Shown one piece after another: positions 12,652-25,358 of a stretch of DNA of 64,000 nt (position 1 is the first letter of the stretch; each line of letters opens with the position of its first letter). Both the position numbers and the translations under genes were made by a program. Location: positions 92,909,716-92,973,715 of the forward strand of contig CM038229.1 in the NCBI GenBank assembly GCA_021442155.1, in the 5' to 3' direction. The notes below the pieces were generated by a model. It was not told the DNA's origin and did not search any database. It was given only the letters and a program-made list of their open reading frames with translations. The DNA comes from Cymbidium sinense. Lineage: Eukaryota > Streptophyta > Magnoliopsida > Asparagales > Orchidaceae.

Positions 12652-13634
12652 ACCAAAATCCCTAAAACCCAAACTAAAGCCTGAACCCTAAACCTAAAAC
12701 CTAAAATCTAAACCCTAAACCCTAAAACATAAAAAAGAAAAAAACCCTAACCCTAAATGCTAAACCCTGAAACTAACCTAATCCTTAAACCCTAAACCAT
12801 CAACCCTAAAGCCTAAACCCTAAACCCTAATAAGAAACTAATAAAACACTAAACTAAACTAACTAAAACTAAAACTAATAAATAATAAACTAAAACTAAT
12901 AAACTAATAATAAATTAAAACATAATTAATAAAACTAACTAAACTAAACTAACTAAATAATAACTAATAAACTAATAATAAAAACTAACTAAACTAATTA
13001 AGAAAGTAATAACTAAATTAAACATAAACAAAAAACCCCACTAATAAACTAACTAGAAATAAACTAAACTATTAAAACTAATAAAAACTAAACTAAACCT
13101 AAACTATTAACTAAATTAAAATAATAAACTAACTAAATTAAACCCTAATAAATAACTAACTAATAAACCTAAACCCTAAACATAATTGACCTAATAAATA
13201 ACTAACTAATAAAAAAACTAAATCCAATAACTAAATTAATAATAACTATACTAACTAAACTAAAACTAATAACTAATAAACTAAAACTAATAAACTAACT
13301 AAATAATTAATAAATAACTAATAATAATAACTAACTAATAACTAAAACTAATAACTAAACTAAACTAATAAACTAATAAACTAACTAAATAATAATAGCT
13401 AAAATTAAAAATAAAATGAAAAAAAAACTAATAAACTAAAACTAAATAACTAATAACAACTAACTAATAATACTAATAAATATTAAACTAAATAGAACTA
13501 ATAACTAAATTAATAATAAACTAAATAATAAATAAAACCTAAATAAATATACTAAATATAATAATAATAAACAAACCTAAGAAACTAACTAATAGTAACA
13601 AACTAATAAAACTAGTTAAACTAATAAACCAATA

Positions 13635-13701
<67 letters not shown>

Positions 13702-16700
13702 CTAAACAAAAAACTAATAATACCTAAAAAACACTAAATACTAATAAAACCTAATAACATAAAAATTAAGACCTAAACTAAACAAATAAACCTAATCTAA
13801 ACCTAAACCTAAACCTAAAACCGAAAATAAAACCCAAAAAATAAACTAAATAAAATAAATAAATAAAATAAACATAAACCTAAACTGAACTAAATAATAA
13901 ACTAAACTAAAAAATAAACTAAACTAAAAATAAACCTAAAATAAACCTAAATTTAAACTTAAACCCTAAACCAAACTAAACCTAAACTCTAAACCTAAAC
14001 TAAAAAAAAACTAAATGAAAACTAAATATACCTAAACTAAATAAAATAAAGCTAAGCCTAAACCTAAACCTAAACCTAAACCTAAACCTAAACATAAACT
14101 TAAACCTAATCCTAAACTAAATAAAAATAAACCTAAACTTAAACTAAATAAACCTAAACCAAACCTAAATAAATAAACCTAAAGTAAAAAATAAATTAAA
14201 TAAATTAAGTTAAAATTTAAAACCTAAACTAAGCCTAAACCAAATCCTGAACCACAAAATTAAAAATAAACTTAAGCCTAAACCTAAACCTTAAATATAT
14301 AAAAAATAAAATAAATAAATAAATAAACTAAATAAACCTAAACTAAAATAAATAAATAAAATTATAATTAAAATTAAACTAAATAAACCTAAATTAAAGC
14401 AAATTACTTAAACTAAAAACCCAAACTAAAATAAAATAAATAAAACATAAACCTAAATAAATAAAATAAACTAAACTAAATAAATAAACCTAAACTAAAT
14501 AAAATAAACTTAAATCTATACCTAAACTACAACTAAATAAACCTAAACCTAAAAATAAACTAAACCTAACCTAAATAAAACTAAATAAAACCTAAACCTA
14601 AAATAAAATAACAAAACTAAATAAATAAACTAAATAAATATATAAAAATAAACCTAAAGCTAAACCCTAAACAAAAAATAAAATAAAACTAAATAAACTA
14701 AACTAAATAAAACCTAAACCTAAACCTAAATAAACTAAATAAATAAAATAAACCTAAACCTAAGTAAATAAATAAACTTAATAACTAATAAATTAAAACT
14801 AATAAACTAACTAGATAATTAATAAATAACTAATAATAATAACTAACTAATAACTAAACTAAATTAAGAAACTAAGAAACTAACTAAACCTAATAATAAA
14901 CTAACTAAATAATAATAACTAAAATTAATAATAAAACTAAATAAATGATCAACTAGAACTAAATAACTAATAACAACTAACACAAAACTAATAAACTAAT
15001 AATAAATTAAACTAAATAAAATTAATAACTAAACTAATAATAAAAATAATAATAAACTAAACAATAAATAAAACATAAATAAATATACTAAAAATAATAA
15101 TAATAAATAAACCTATGAAACTAACAAATAATAATAAACTAATAAAACTAACTAAATGAATAAACTAATAAATAAACTATACTAAAATCTAATAATATCT
15201 AAGAAGACATGAAATAATAATAAAAACTAATAACATAAAAACTAAAACCTAAACTAAATATATAAACCTAAACCTATACCTAAACCTAAACCTAAAAGCT
15301 AAAATAAAACCTAAAAATAAATTAAATAAAATAAATAAACAAAATAAACCTAATCCTAAACTAAATTAAATAAATAAAATAAACCTAATGCTAAACCTAA
15401 TGCCTAAACTAAACTAAACTTAACCCTAAACCTAAACTAAATAAAATAAACCTGAACCTTAACCTAAACCTAAATATAAACCTAAACCTAAACCTAAACA
15501 TAAACCTAAACCTAATCCTAAACTAAATAAACAAACTAAACTAAATAAAAATAAACCTAAACCTAAACTAAACCTAAATAAATAAACTTAAAATATAAAA
15601 TAAATTAAATAAACTAAACTAAATAATAAAACCTAAACTAAACCTAAACTTAAACCTAAACCTAAAAACTAAAAATAAACTTAAGCCTACACCTAAACCT
15701 TAAATAAATAATAAATAAACTAAAATAAATAAATAAAAATAAACTAAATAAACCTAAACAAAACTAAAAAAACTAAACAAAAACCTAAACTAAAATAAAC
15801 TAAACAAAACTAAACTGTAAACCTAAACAAATCAAATAAACTAAACTAAATAAATAAACCTAAACTAAATAAAATAAACTAAACTAAAATAAACCCAAAC
15901 CTAAATGTAAACTAAAACTAAATAAACCTAAACACTAAACCTAAACCTAAGAATAAACTAAACATAACCTAAATAAAACTAAATAAAACCTAAACCTAAA
16001 ATAAAATAGATGAGAACCTAAATAAATTAACTAAATAAAAAACTAAATAAACCTAAATAAATAAAATAAAATAAAATAAACTAAACTAAATCGATATTAA
16101 TAAAATAAAATAAAATAAAAACTTAAACCTAAACCTAATCCTAAAACTAAAATAAAAACCAAAAGCAAAACCTAACTAAAAATAAAAATAAAAATGAACA
16201 AAAATAAATAAAATAATAAACTAAAATAAAATAATTTAAATAAAAATAAATATACTAAATAAACTAAATAAAGAAATAAACCTGAACTAAACTTAAACCT
16301 AAACACTAAATCCAAAATAAATTAAAACTAAATAAAACCTAAACCTAAACCAAAATAAATAAATAAACTAAATAAATAAACCTAAACCTGAACTTAAATA
16401 AATATACTAAATAAAGAAATAAAAATAAACCTAGATTAAACCTATAGTAAATTAACCTAAACCTAAAGCCTAAACCCAAATTAAAATAAAACTAAATAAA
16501 CTAAACTAAATAAAGCATAATCCTAAACCTAAATAAAAAAAAACTACATAAATAAACAAACTAAATAAATAAACCTAAACCTAAACCAAAATAAATAAAT
16601 AAACTAAATAAATAAACCTAAACTAAACTAAATAAACTAAAACTTAAATAAATAAATAAACTTAAACCTAAACCTAAAACTAAATTAAATAAAACAAAAA

Positions 16701-17700
16701 ATTAAATAAACCTAAAAATGAAAATATACAAAACTAAATAAAAATAAATAAACCTAAACCTAAACTAAAAATAAACCAAAAAAATAAACATAAAAAACTA
16801 GAATAAATAAACTAAACTAATAAAATACAAATAAAAACTAAAATAAAAATAATTGAACCTAAACCTAAAAATAAAAAACCTAAACTAGATAAACCTAAAC
16901 CTAAACCTAAACCTAAACTAAAATAAATTGAAAACCTAAACCTAAACCGAAACCTTAACCTAAATAAACTAAACTACAAATAAAAATAATCCTAAAACTA
17001 AATAAAAATAAAATAAACCTATACTAAACCTAAACCTATAATATAAACTAATAAAATAAACTAAATAAAACCTAAACCTAAACATAAACCTAAATTAAAA
17101 TAAAACCAAAATTAAATAAACCTAAATAAAAATAAAAGAAAAAATAAATAAACTAAATAAGACCTAAGCCTAAATAAAACCAAAAGCTAAACCTAAATAA
17201 ACCTAAACCCCAAACCTAAACTAAATAAACCTAAACCTAAACTAAATAAACTAAAAACTAAATAAAATAAATACACTAAATAAAAAATAAATAAAACCTT
17301 AACCTAAAAACCTAAACCAAAATAAACATGAACTAACCTTTAATAAAACCTAAACTAAACTAAAATAAAAACTGAACTAAAATTAAAAATAAAAAATAAA
17401 CATTAACCTAAACCTAAACTAAAAAAAAACCTATATAAATAAATAATAAAATAAACTTAAATAAACATATACCTAAACTAAACTAAAAATAAAAAGCTAA
17501 ACTAAAATAAAACTAAGAAAATAAACTAAACTAAAAATAAATAAACCTAAACCAAAACCAAAACATAAAAATAAAATAAAAAAATAAAATTAAACCTAAA
17601 CTGACACAAAACATCAAGTGAACCCTAAACTAAAAACCCTAAATCCTAAACTCTAAACCCTAGGCCTAAACCCTAAACCCTAAACCCTAAAGAAACCCCC
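12652..17700 (+). repeat. Telomere-like block with two CTAATAAA-rich zones
   Basis: CCCTAAA-like repeats to about 12830, a CTAATAAA-rich zone to about 13770, CTAAATAAA/CCTAAACCTAAA to about 14770, a second CTAATAAA-rich zone to about 15240, then CTAAATAAA-rich DNA to 17600 and CCCTAAA to 17700. The second CTAATAAA zone resembles the end of the first one and suggests an internal duplication. No marker box and no gene seen. Confidence 0.87.
13636..13699 (+). repeat. (AAT)n microsatellite
   Basis: About 21 uninterrupted AAT triplets inside the CTAATAAA-rich zone, the longest pure triplet run in the window. Probably slippage expansion of the TAATAA part of the local repeat. Confidence 0.95.
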
Positions 17701-18060
17701 TAAACCCTAAACCATAAACCCTAACACTAAATGGTGGATCTGAGCCATACTAAAGCGTTGGACCCTAAATGGGCCTTAAACTTTAAAATTAAACCTAAAT
17801 CCTAAATCCTAACCTGACCTGGGCCCTGAGCGTTAAAAGGCCAAAACTAAACAAACTTAACCTGAGCATTAAAGAAACTGAGCCTAAACCTAAACCCAGG
17901 AAACTGATAAATCTGAGCCAAAATGAGCCACTGACTTTCCCCAAAGCCTAGCACTAAATCTACCCTGAGCCATACCACGGACTCAAAAACTCTAAATAAA
18001 TCTGATCACTGATCATGAGCCCTTCTACCAAGGCACTGCCCTAAACCCTAAACTAAACTG
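17701..18060. other. TGAGC-rich anomalous segment inside telomere-like DNA
   Basis: Between 17730 and 18030 the array is interrupted by GC-richer text in which TGAGC recurs about eight times (near 17738, 17826, 17860, 17878, 17917 and later), with TGGGCC, GGGCCC and AGGCC islands. CCTAAA words still occur between them. No ORF or known element is visible. It may be a diverged insert or damaged consensus. Confidence 0.6.
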
Positions 18061-20469
18061 ACCCTAAACCTAAACCTAAACATATAACCCCACAAACCTA
18101 AATCCTAAAACCCTAAACCCAAAATCCCAAACCCCAAACCCTAAACCCTAAACCATTAACACTAAACCCTAAACCCTAAACCTTCAACCCTAAAAAGTAA
18201 AAAGCCTAAACCTAAACTAAATAAATCCTAAAAATAAAATAATTAAGAAACCTAAACCCAAATAAAATAAAATATAATAAAAAATAAAAATTAAACTAAA
18301 ATAAAATAAATAAAAAACTTAAACTAAACTAAAAACTAAAATAAAGCTAAAATTAGAAAACCTAAATAATATAAAAACTAAATGTAAAATAAAAATAAAA
18401 TAAACTTAAAATAAAATAAAATAAAAACTAAAAAAAAACATAAACCTAAAAAATTAACCTATAAATAAAACCTAAAAATAAATAAAAATAAAACCTAAAC
18501 CCTAAACTAAAAAAACCAAAACCTCAAATAAACAAAATAAAATAAACCAAAACCTAAAATAAAAATAAATAAAACCTAAACCTAAACCTATAAAAAAAAC
18601 TAAACCTAAATCTTAACCTAAATAAAATAAAATAAACTAAAATTAAACATAAACCTAAATAAAAAATAAAACCTAAAAATAAACCTAAAATATAACCCTA
18701 AAGCCTAAAACTAAACCAATAATTAATAAATAATACCTAAACTTAAAAAATATAAAATAAAAAAACTAAACTTAAAGATCAACATAAACTAAAACCTAAA
18801 CCTAAATATAAAAATAAATAAAATAAAATACCTAATCTAAAATAAATAAACCTAAAAAAATAAACTAAATTAAATAAAAATAAAAATAAACATAAATAAA
18901 AATAAAAAAATAAAAAAACTAAAATAAATAAAAAATAAACTATATAAACTTAAACTTAATGGTTTACCTAATTTTAAAAAAATAATAACAAAAAACCATA
19001 AACCCTAAACGTTAAACCCTAAATCCAAAACCCTAAATCCTAAACCCCAAACCCTAAAACTAACCCTAAACCCTAAACTCTAAACCTACAACCCTAAACC
19101 CAAAACCCTAAATCTGCTAACATAACCTAAACCCTAAACCTAAACCAAAATCTAAAACCCTAAATCTAAATAACCTACTAAACCACTAAACATTCAATTT
19201 AACCCTAAACCCAAACCCAACATTAAAAACCCCATAAAGCCTAAACCTACTACTACCCTAAACCCTAAATCCCACCTTAAATGCCCTAAAATCTAAATCA
19301 CAAATCTAAAATCTACCTAATTAAATAAATCTTGTATATAAAATAAATAAATAAACTTAAACCTAAATAAAAAAAACACCTAAATTAAAACTTAAACCTA
19401 TAATTAGAAATAAAATAAAATAAAAAATAAAAATATAGTAAAATAAAAACATAAACTAAATTATGAAGTAAAGTAAGCCTAAGAATTAAAAATCTAAATA
19501 AAACAAAAACTAAACATAACATAAAAATAAAATAAACCTAAAATAAAGTAAAATAAAACTAAATAAAACCTAAACCTAAAAATAATAAAATAAACCCTAA
19601 AAATAAATAAAAAATAAAATATAAACTTTAAACTAAAAAACATTAAACCTAAAATGAAAATAAAATAAACAAAATAAAATAAACCTAAACCTAAGCTCAA
19701 ATAAAATAAACTAAAATAATTAAAACCTAAACCTAAATCTAAGCTAAATAAAATAAAATAAACTAAAAATAAACTTAAACCAAAACTAAAAAATAAAATC
19801 TAAAAATAAACGTAAAATAAAAATATAAAACCTAAAGCTAAAGAAAATAAAATCAAAACCTAAACATAAACCTAAAAATAAAAAATAAAACCTAAACCTA
19901 AAAAATAAAAAAAAAATAAAACTCAACTAAAAAATAAATTTAATGATTAACCTAAACCTATAAAATAAACTAAAATAAAAAAACCTAAAGTAAAATAAAT
20001 AAATCTAAAATAAATAAACTAAATTAAATAAAAAATAAAAAAATAAACCTAAATAAAATATAAAATAAAATAAACTAAAATAAATAAAAAATAAACTAAA
20101 TAAACCTAAACCTACTAGTTTACTTAATTAAAAAAAAACTGTTAAACCTAAACCCTAAACCCTAATCCCTAAAAAACCTAAACCCTAAAGCCTAAATTGT
20201 AAATCGTAAACCCTAAACCATAAACCCTAAACCCTAAATAATAAACCCTAACCCTAACCCCAAACCTTAAACTCTAAAGGCATAAACCCTGAAACCTTAA
20301 ACCCTAAACCCTAAATGCTAAACCCTAACCATTAACCCTAAACCCTAAACACCAAACCTTAAACCCTAAAACCCAAACCCTAAACTTAAACCTAAAGTGT
20401 CTAAATAAATTAAAAAGTAAACCTAAGTCCTAAAACCTAAAAAACTTATACCTAAACCTAAACCCTAAG
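18061..20469 (+). repeat. Telomere-like array with paired ~1.16-kb monomers and GRP flank
   Basis: Marker boxes at 18952-18981 and 20108-20138 (1156 bases apart). The second is the closest to the consensus, AAACCTACTAGTTTACTTAA. ACTCAACTAAAA occurs near 19920. The conserved flank (AAAGTGTCTAAATAAATTAA) begins near 20392. No gene seen. Confidence 0.9.
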
Positions 20470-20957
20470 AATGGGTAGAACATTGATGGTAGGAACATCA
20501 CCGTTCACTAGGCACAGTCTAGATCTGGTGGCAGAGGAGAAGGTGGAGGCAAAAATTATCACAGTGATGGTGGGGGATCTAGTGGTGCGGGTGGATATGG
20601 AGGTGGTGGTCGAAGCAATGGTGGTTATGGTGGTAGGAGGAGCGATGGAGGTTATAGCCATGGTGGTAGCGGAGGAATAGATTGTATATATGATGGTGGA
20701 TCCAACTACTCGAAAGGCCGGGGTGGTTCTGTTAGGAACTAGAGGAACTGAAGAATGGCCGATCCGATCTGCTGCTTATGGAACTGTGTCTTTAGAGTAG
20801 AGAGAGTTCTAGATTTCTAGGACATTTGATTTGCTCTATGTGTGCTCATTTTTTATCTATGTTGTCACTTGTGTCTTTGAGAACTTGGTGTGTTACTAGA
20901 TTGATAAAATCAAAAAGAAGAAATGTTAATTCTGAATTTATTATCTTTAAGAAAAAA
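20470..20957 (+). pseudogene. GRP retrocopy D
   Basis: Starts AATGGGTAGAAC, with the stop in place of Gln as in copy B. The Gly-rich part reads G-Y-G-G-G-G-R-S-N-G-G-Y-G-G-R-R-S-D-G-G-Y-S. Near 20736 the end of the protein is recognisable as R-N-stop-R-N-stop, and the consensus over copies suggests the original C-terminus S-D-G-N-W-R-N. The 3' UTR matches the others and ends in an A-run at about 20950. Confidence 0.9.
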
Positions 20958-21720
20958 CCAAAATCCCTGAAACCCAAACTAAAGCCTGAACCCTAAACCT
21001 AAAACCTAAACCCTAAGTCCTAAACCCTAAAAAATAATAATAAATAAATAACTCTAACCCTAATTACTAAACCCTAAAACTAACCCTAATGCTTAAACCC
21101 TAAACTTATAACCCTAAACTCTAAACCCTAAAATAAAAAAACCCTAAACCCTAAAACCATAATAAGAAACTAATAATAAAATAAACTAATTAAAACAAAA
21201 CTAAAAAATAATAAACTAAAACTAATAAATAACACTAAACTAATAAACTAATAATAAATTAAAGTAATTAAAACTAATAACTAAACTAATAATAATAATA
21301 ATAATAATAAACTAAACTAATAATAAACTAAATAAAACCTAAATTAATATACTAAATCTAATAATAATAAATAAACCTTAGAAACTAACTAATAATAATA
21401 ATAACCTAATAAAACTAACTAAACTAATAAACTAATAAATAATAATAATAAATAAACTAAACTAAAAACTAATAATACCTAAAAGACACTAAATAATAAT
21501 AAAACTTAATAACGTAAAAACTAACTAAACTAAACTAATAATAAAAATAAACTATATAAAAAAATAAAACTAAACTAAACTAAATATTAAATTAACTAAA
21601 CTAATAAAACTAATAATAACTAACTAATAATAATAAACTAATAATAACTAAACTAACTAAATAATAACTACTAACAATACAAACTAAAACTAATAAACTA
21701 ATAATAATAATAACTAAAAC

Positions 21721-21775
<55 letters not shown>

Positions 21776-23225
21776 TAAATAAACTTAAAACTAAACCCCT
21801 AAACCTAAATTAATAAAAGTAATAACAATAAAACTAATAATAATAAACTAAACTGAAGTAAAATAACTGATATCTAAACTAATAAAACTAATAATATTAA
21901 CTAAATATTAACTAAAAAAACTAATAAATTAATAATAAAACTAAGCTAAAACTAATTAATAACTAACAAATAAAACCTAATAAACTAATCAATATTAAAT
22001 TAAATATATAATAATAACTAATAAAAAATAAAACTAATAATAACTAATTAATAGCCTAAAACTAATAACTAATAAACCAATAAACTAATAAACAAACAAT
22101 CTAATAAAACCAAACTAATCAATAAATAAACCTAAAGCCTAATAAATAATAAAGACTAAAACTAAACTAATAATAAATAACTAAATAACTAACTAAAACT
22201 AAAGCCTAAACCTAAACTATTAAATAATGAAAACAAAATAACAAATAAACATAATAATAATGAAACCTAACAAACTAACTAATAACTAATGATAAACTAA
22301 TAATAAAAACCTAATTAAAATTAATAATAAGTAATCTAATAAATTAATAACTAAATTACTAAACTAAATAACTGAAGTAATAAACCTAATAAATAAACTA
22401 ATAATAATATTATTAAAAATAAAAATAATAATAAAACTAACTAATAATAACTAGTAATAATAATAATAGTAATAATAATAATAATAATTAATAACTAAAC
22501 TAACTAAACTAATAAACTAATAATAATAAAACAAATAATAACTAAATAACTAAACTCTAAATCATAACTAAATAAATAAACTAAAAAAATAATAAAACTA
22601 ATAATAATAAACATAAACTAATGAAAAAAACTAAATTAAAACAAAACTAATAATAAACCAACCAACCAAACTAATATAATGGATAATAAATAACTAATAA
22701 AAATCTAAACCATAAACTAAACTAAAAAACTAATAATAATAAACTAATAAACTTAAACACATAACTAAATTAATAAAAATAATAAATTAAATGAATAAAC
22801 TAATAATTAAATTAACAAAACTAAACTAATAAAACTAAACCACTAACTAAAACTAAATAAAACCTAGATAATAATAAAATCATAAACTAATAACAATAAC
22901 TAACTAAACTAAATAAATAAATAAATAACTAACTAATAATAACTAATAAATAAACTAAAATAAACTAAACCCCCATAAAAAAACTAACTAAATAAAATAA
23001 CTAAATAAACTAATAAACTAAACCTAAACCCTAAACTAACCTAAAATAATAATAACTAAAACTAAAACTAATAAAACTAAACTAACAACCTAACTAAAAC
23101 TAAATTAACTAAACTAAACATAAAACTAATAATAAACTAATAATAACCTAAAACTAATAAAACCAGATAACAACTAATAAACACTAAACCTAAAACCTAA
23201 ACCCTAAAACTAAACTAAACCTTAT
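20958..23225 (+). repeat. Telomere-like start then long CTAATAAA/TAA-rich block
   Basis: About 200 bases of CCCTAAA-like DNA, then about 2 kb of CTAATAA, TAATAATAA and ACTAAACTAA words (21170-23215). A pure AAT run is at 21721-21773 and others near 22450-22490. This is the longest block of this variant in the window. No gene or marker box seen. Confidence 0.87.
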
Positions 23226-24795
23226 TATAAGAATAGGATTTTGCTTTTTCTTTGATTGGAAAGTTTTCATTTAAATGGCCAAAGATGGAAGATATTCATT
23301 CTTTTTTCATATCTTAAATTTTTCTAGTTCTTTTTCTATTGCTCTGATTGATGCAAGGCATGTTCTGATTAAATTTTCTAATGACCTTGATTACAAAAGA
23401 ATTTTTTCTAGGCATTCTTACTATGTTTTTAATTATCAAATGCATATTCTAAAGTGGACGCCTATTTCTGATGTTAATGAAGAGTCTTTTATTGTTCCCA
23501 TTTTGATTTCTTTACCTAACTTAATGATTCATCTATTTAATCATCATATTCTTTATGCTATTGGGTTGATTTTTGGTCAGTCTTTGCAAGTTAATCAAGC
23601 AACAATTACTTCATCCATACCATATGTTGCTAGAATTCTTATAGAGATTGATATTACTAAAAGATATTTGAATGAAATTTGGTTGGGTTTGAAGAAATGT
23701 AGTTATTTTTAGAAAGTTATTTTTGAGAACTTTCCCATTATTTGTAATCATTGTAAGATTCATGGGCATTAAATTTTTGAATGATTTATTTCTTATCCCT
23801 CTCTTAGGAAGAAAATCACTAGTAGGAATTCAATTCTTGAAAAAAATTAATGATTCTCTCAAGTTGAATAAAGGAAAATGTGCTTTTAAAAATTTTGATA
23901 TTTTGTAAAACCAGATTTCTGGATCTTCTGAAAATGTTTTACCTATTAATGATTTGTTTACTACGGAAGGTAATTTTGATGTTTCATAAAAATGTTTTAA
24001 CTAATAATCATGCTCTAAGTGTTTCTTTTGATGATTCCATTAAAGGGAAGACTTTAGAAGCTGTGCTTAATGATTCTAATGGCTGGGATGTTGTGCATAA
24101 GTTTTTTCATTATGATGGTTCAAATATTATTGATGCTAACACCATTTCTTCCAATCAGTTGGATGTTATTTATCTTTCTCCTAAGTCTTCTTTAGGTCAT
24201 GGGAAAGAGACTATTTTTTCCTTCTTTGATTGAGAATGGTGGTGAAAAGAATCTTCTTATTTTTGATATTTAACTTCTGATCCTAACAATCTTGTTAATA
24301 TTGGTGATCCTTCTTTTAAAAAATAAGATTTAGATACCTGTGACAATTCTCTCATTATGAATAGTTCTATTTCGATTCAAAATGATGGTTTTTCTATGGC
24401 TAGTAATTATGTTTAGAATTTTGCTAATATGATATGTTTCTAATGGATTTAAATCTTATTTTAATCTCTTACATGAAGATTGTAGTGAATATTTAGATTC
24501 TACTTCTCTTGCTTCTTTTAAGAATGATGATAGAGAGGATACTCTTCAAATTTTGTTGGAAGGTGAAAATATTGATAATTATCTTTTTAATAAAGTTGTT
24601 TATGCTCCTTCATTCACTTATGATTGTGAAATACATACTATTTCAGATTTTCCTTTATCAAATGTTGTGGATGATTCTGAATGCTCTTCTTTGAAATTGA
24701 TAGCTTCTGTTCATCCCCATGCCTTTTATAATAATATTGATTCATTTTTAGATGGAGATTTTTTGGAGAAAGGGCAAGGTTATAAAATTATTTAA
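23226..24795 (+). pseudogene. LINE 2 ORF1, partial and decayed
   Basis: The best-preserved piece is 23275-23712, with N-Y-Q-M-H-I-L-K-W-T-P-I-S-D-V, L-P-N-L-M-I-H and V-A-R-I-L-I-E-I-D-I-T-K, colinear with ORF1 of LINE 1. A stop follows at 23710, then I-C-N-H-C-K-I-H-G-H with its next codon now TAA, so the knuckle is cut after the first part. The Asp/Ser/Asn-rich tail continues in changing frames (23880-24233, 24553-24795). The N-terminal third is missing. Damage is mostly single-base stops plus a few frameshifts. Confidence 0.8.
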
Positions 24796-25358
24796 AAGAA
24801 AAAGAAAAAATTGTTCAGATTTATGGCCCTCCTCACTTGCTGAGTGTTACTCATTCCAAAGCTTCATGGAATTAATCTCTCTTGTCCTTGGGTAGCTTTT
24901 AATTTTGGTTGGTTGAGCTTTTTCTATGTGTTTCTTTGCTAGCTGGAGTATTGGCTTCTTGGCTAATTTTCCTCCTTTTGGCTTGGTGTTTCTAGCTTCT
25001 TTACTAGATTTTTAGTGCCTTTGGCTAGTTGGTTTTGGTCAGGCTTTGTTCCTGCTATTTGCATTTTGGTTGTCGATTTACATCTTTGTTAGTGGTAGGT
25101 TGGGCTTTTTGTTACTAGCTTGTGGTTTTGCCATCGGTTGTCTATTTCTCTAGCTATTTATTTTAGCTTTTGCTGGCCTTCTTATTTTTTCTGTTGGTTG
25201 GTTTGATTCTCTTGCTCTGTCCTAGGGTATTTTTCTTGGGTGCTCTATTGTGCGGTTGCTCTATTGGTTATTTCCTTTCCTTTGGTTGGTTCCTTGGTGG
25301 CTTTAGATTGGTGTTGTTGTGGGTTCTGTTGGCTTGGTGCCTTTGTGGCTTTGGAAAA
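23226..25358 (+). mobile_element. L1-type LINE 2, truncated at both ends and lacking ORF2
   Basis: Starts inside the DUF4283-like region of ORF1 (I-G-K-F-S-F near 23258), continues through a decayed ORF1 to about 24795, then passes directly into a T/G-rich sequence (about 24870-25358) like the 3' region of the third LINE (58925 onward, repeated GGTTGGTT and TTTGGC words). There is no endonuclease or reverse transcriptase and no A-tail; the end abuts mid-monomer repeat DNA at 25359. The hydrophobic ORF at 25170-25379 is only the translation of this T/G-rich DNA. Confidence 0.8.

Noticed and set aside
13636..13699. (AAT)n run as a special element or origin
   Set aside because: Simple slippage product of the local TAATAA-rich repeat; no further structure.
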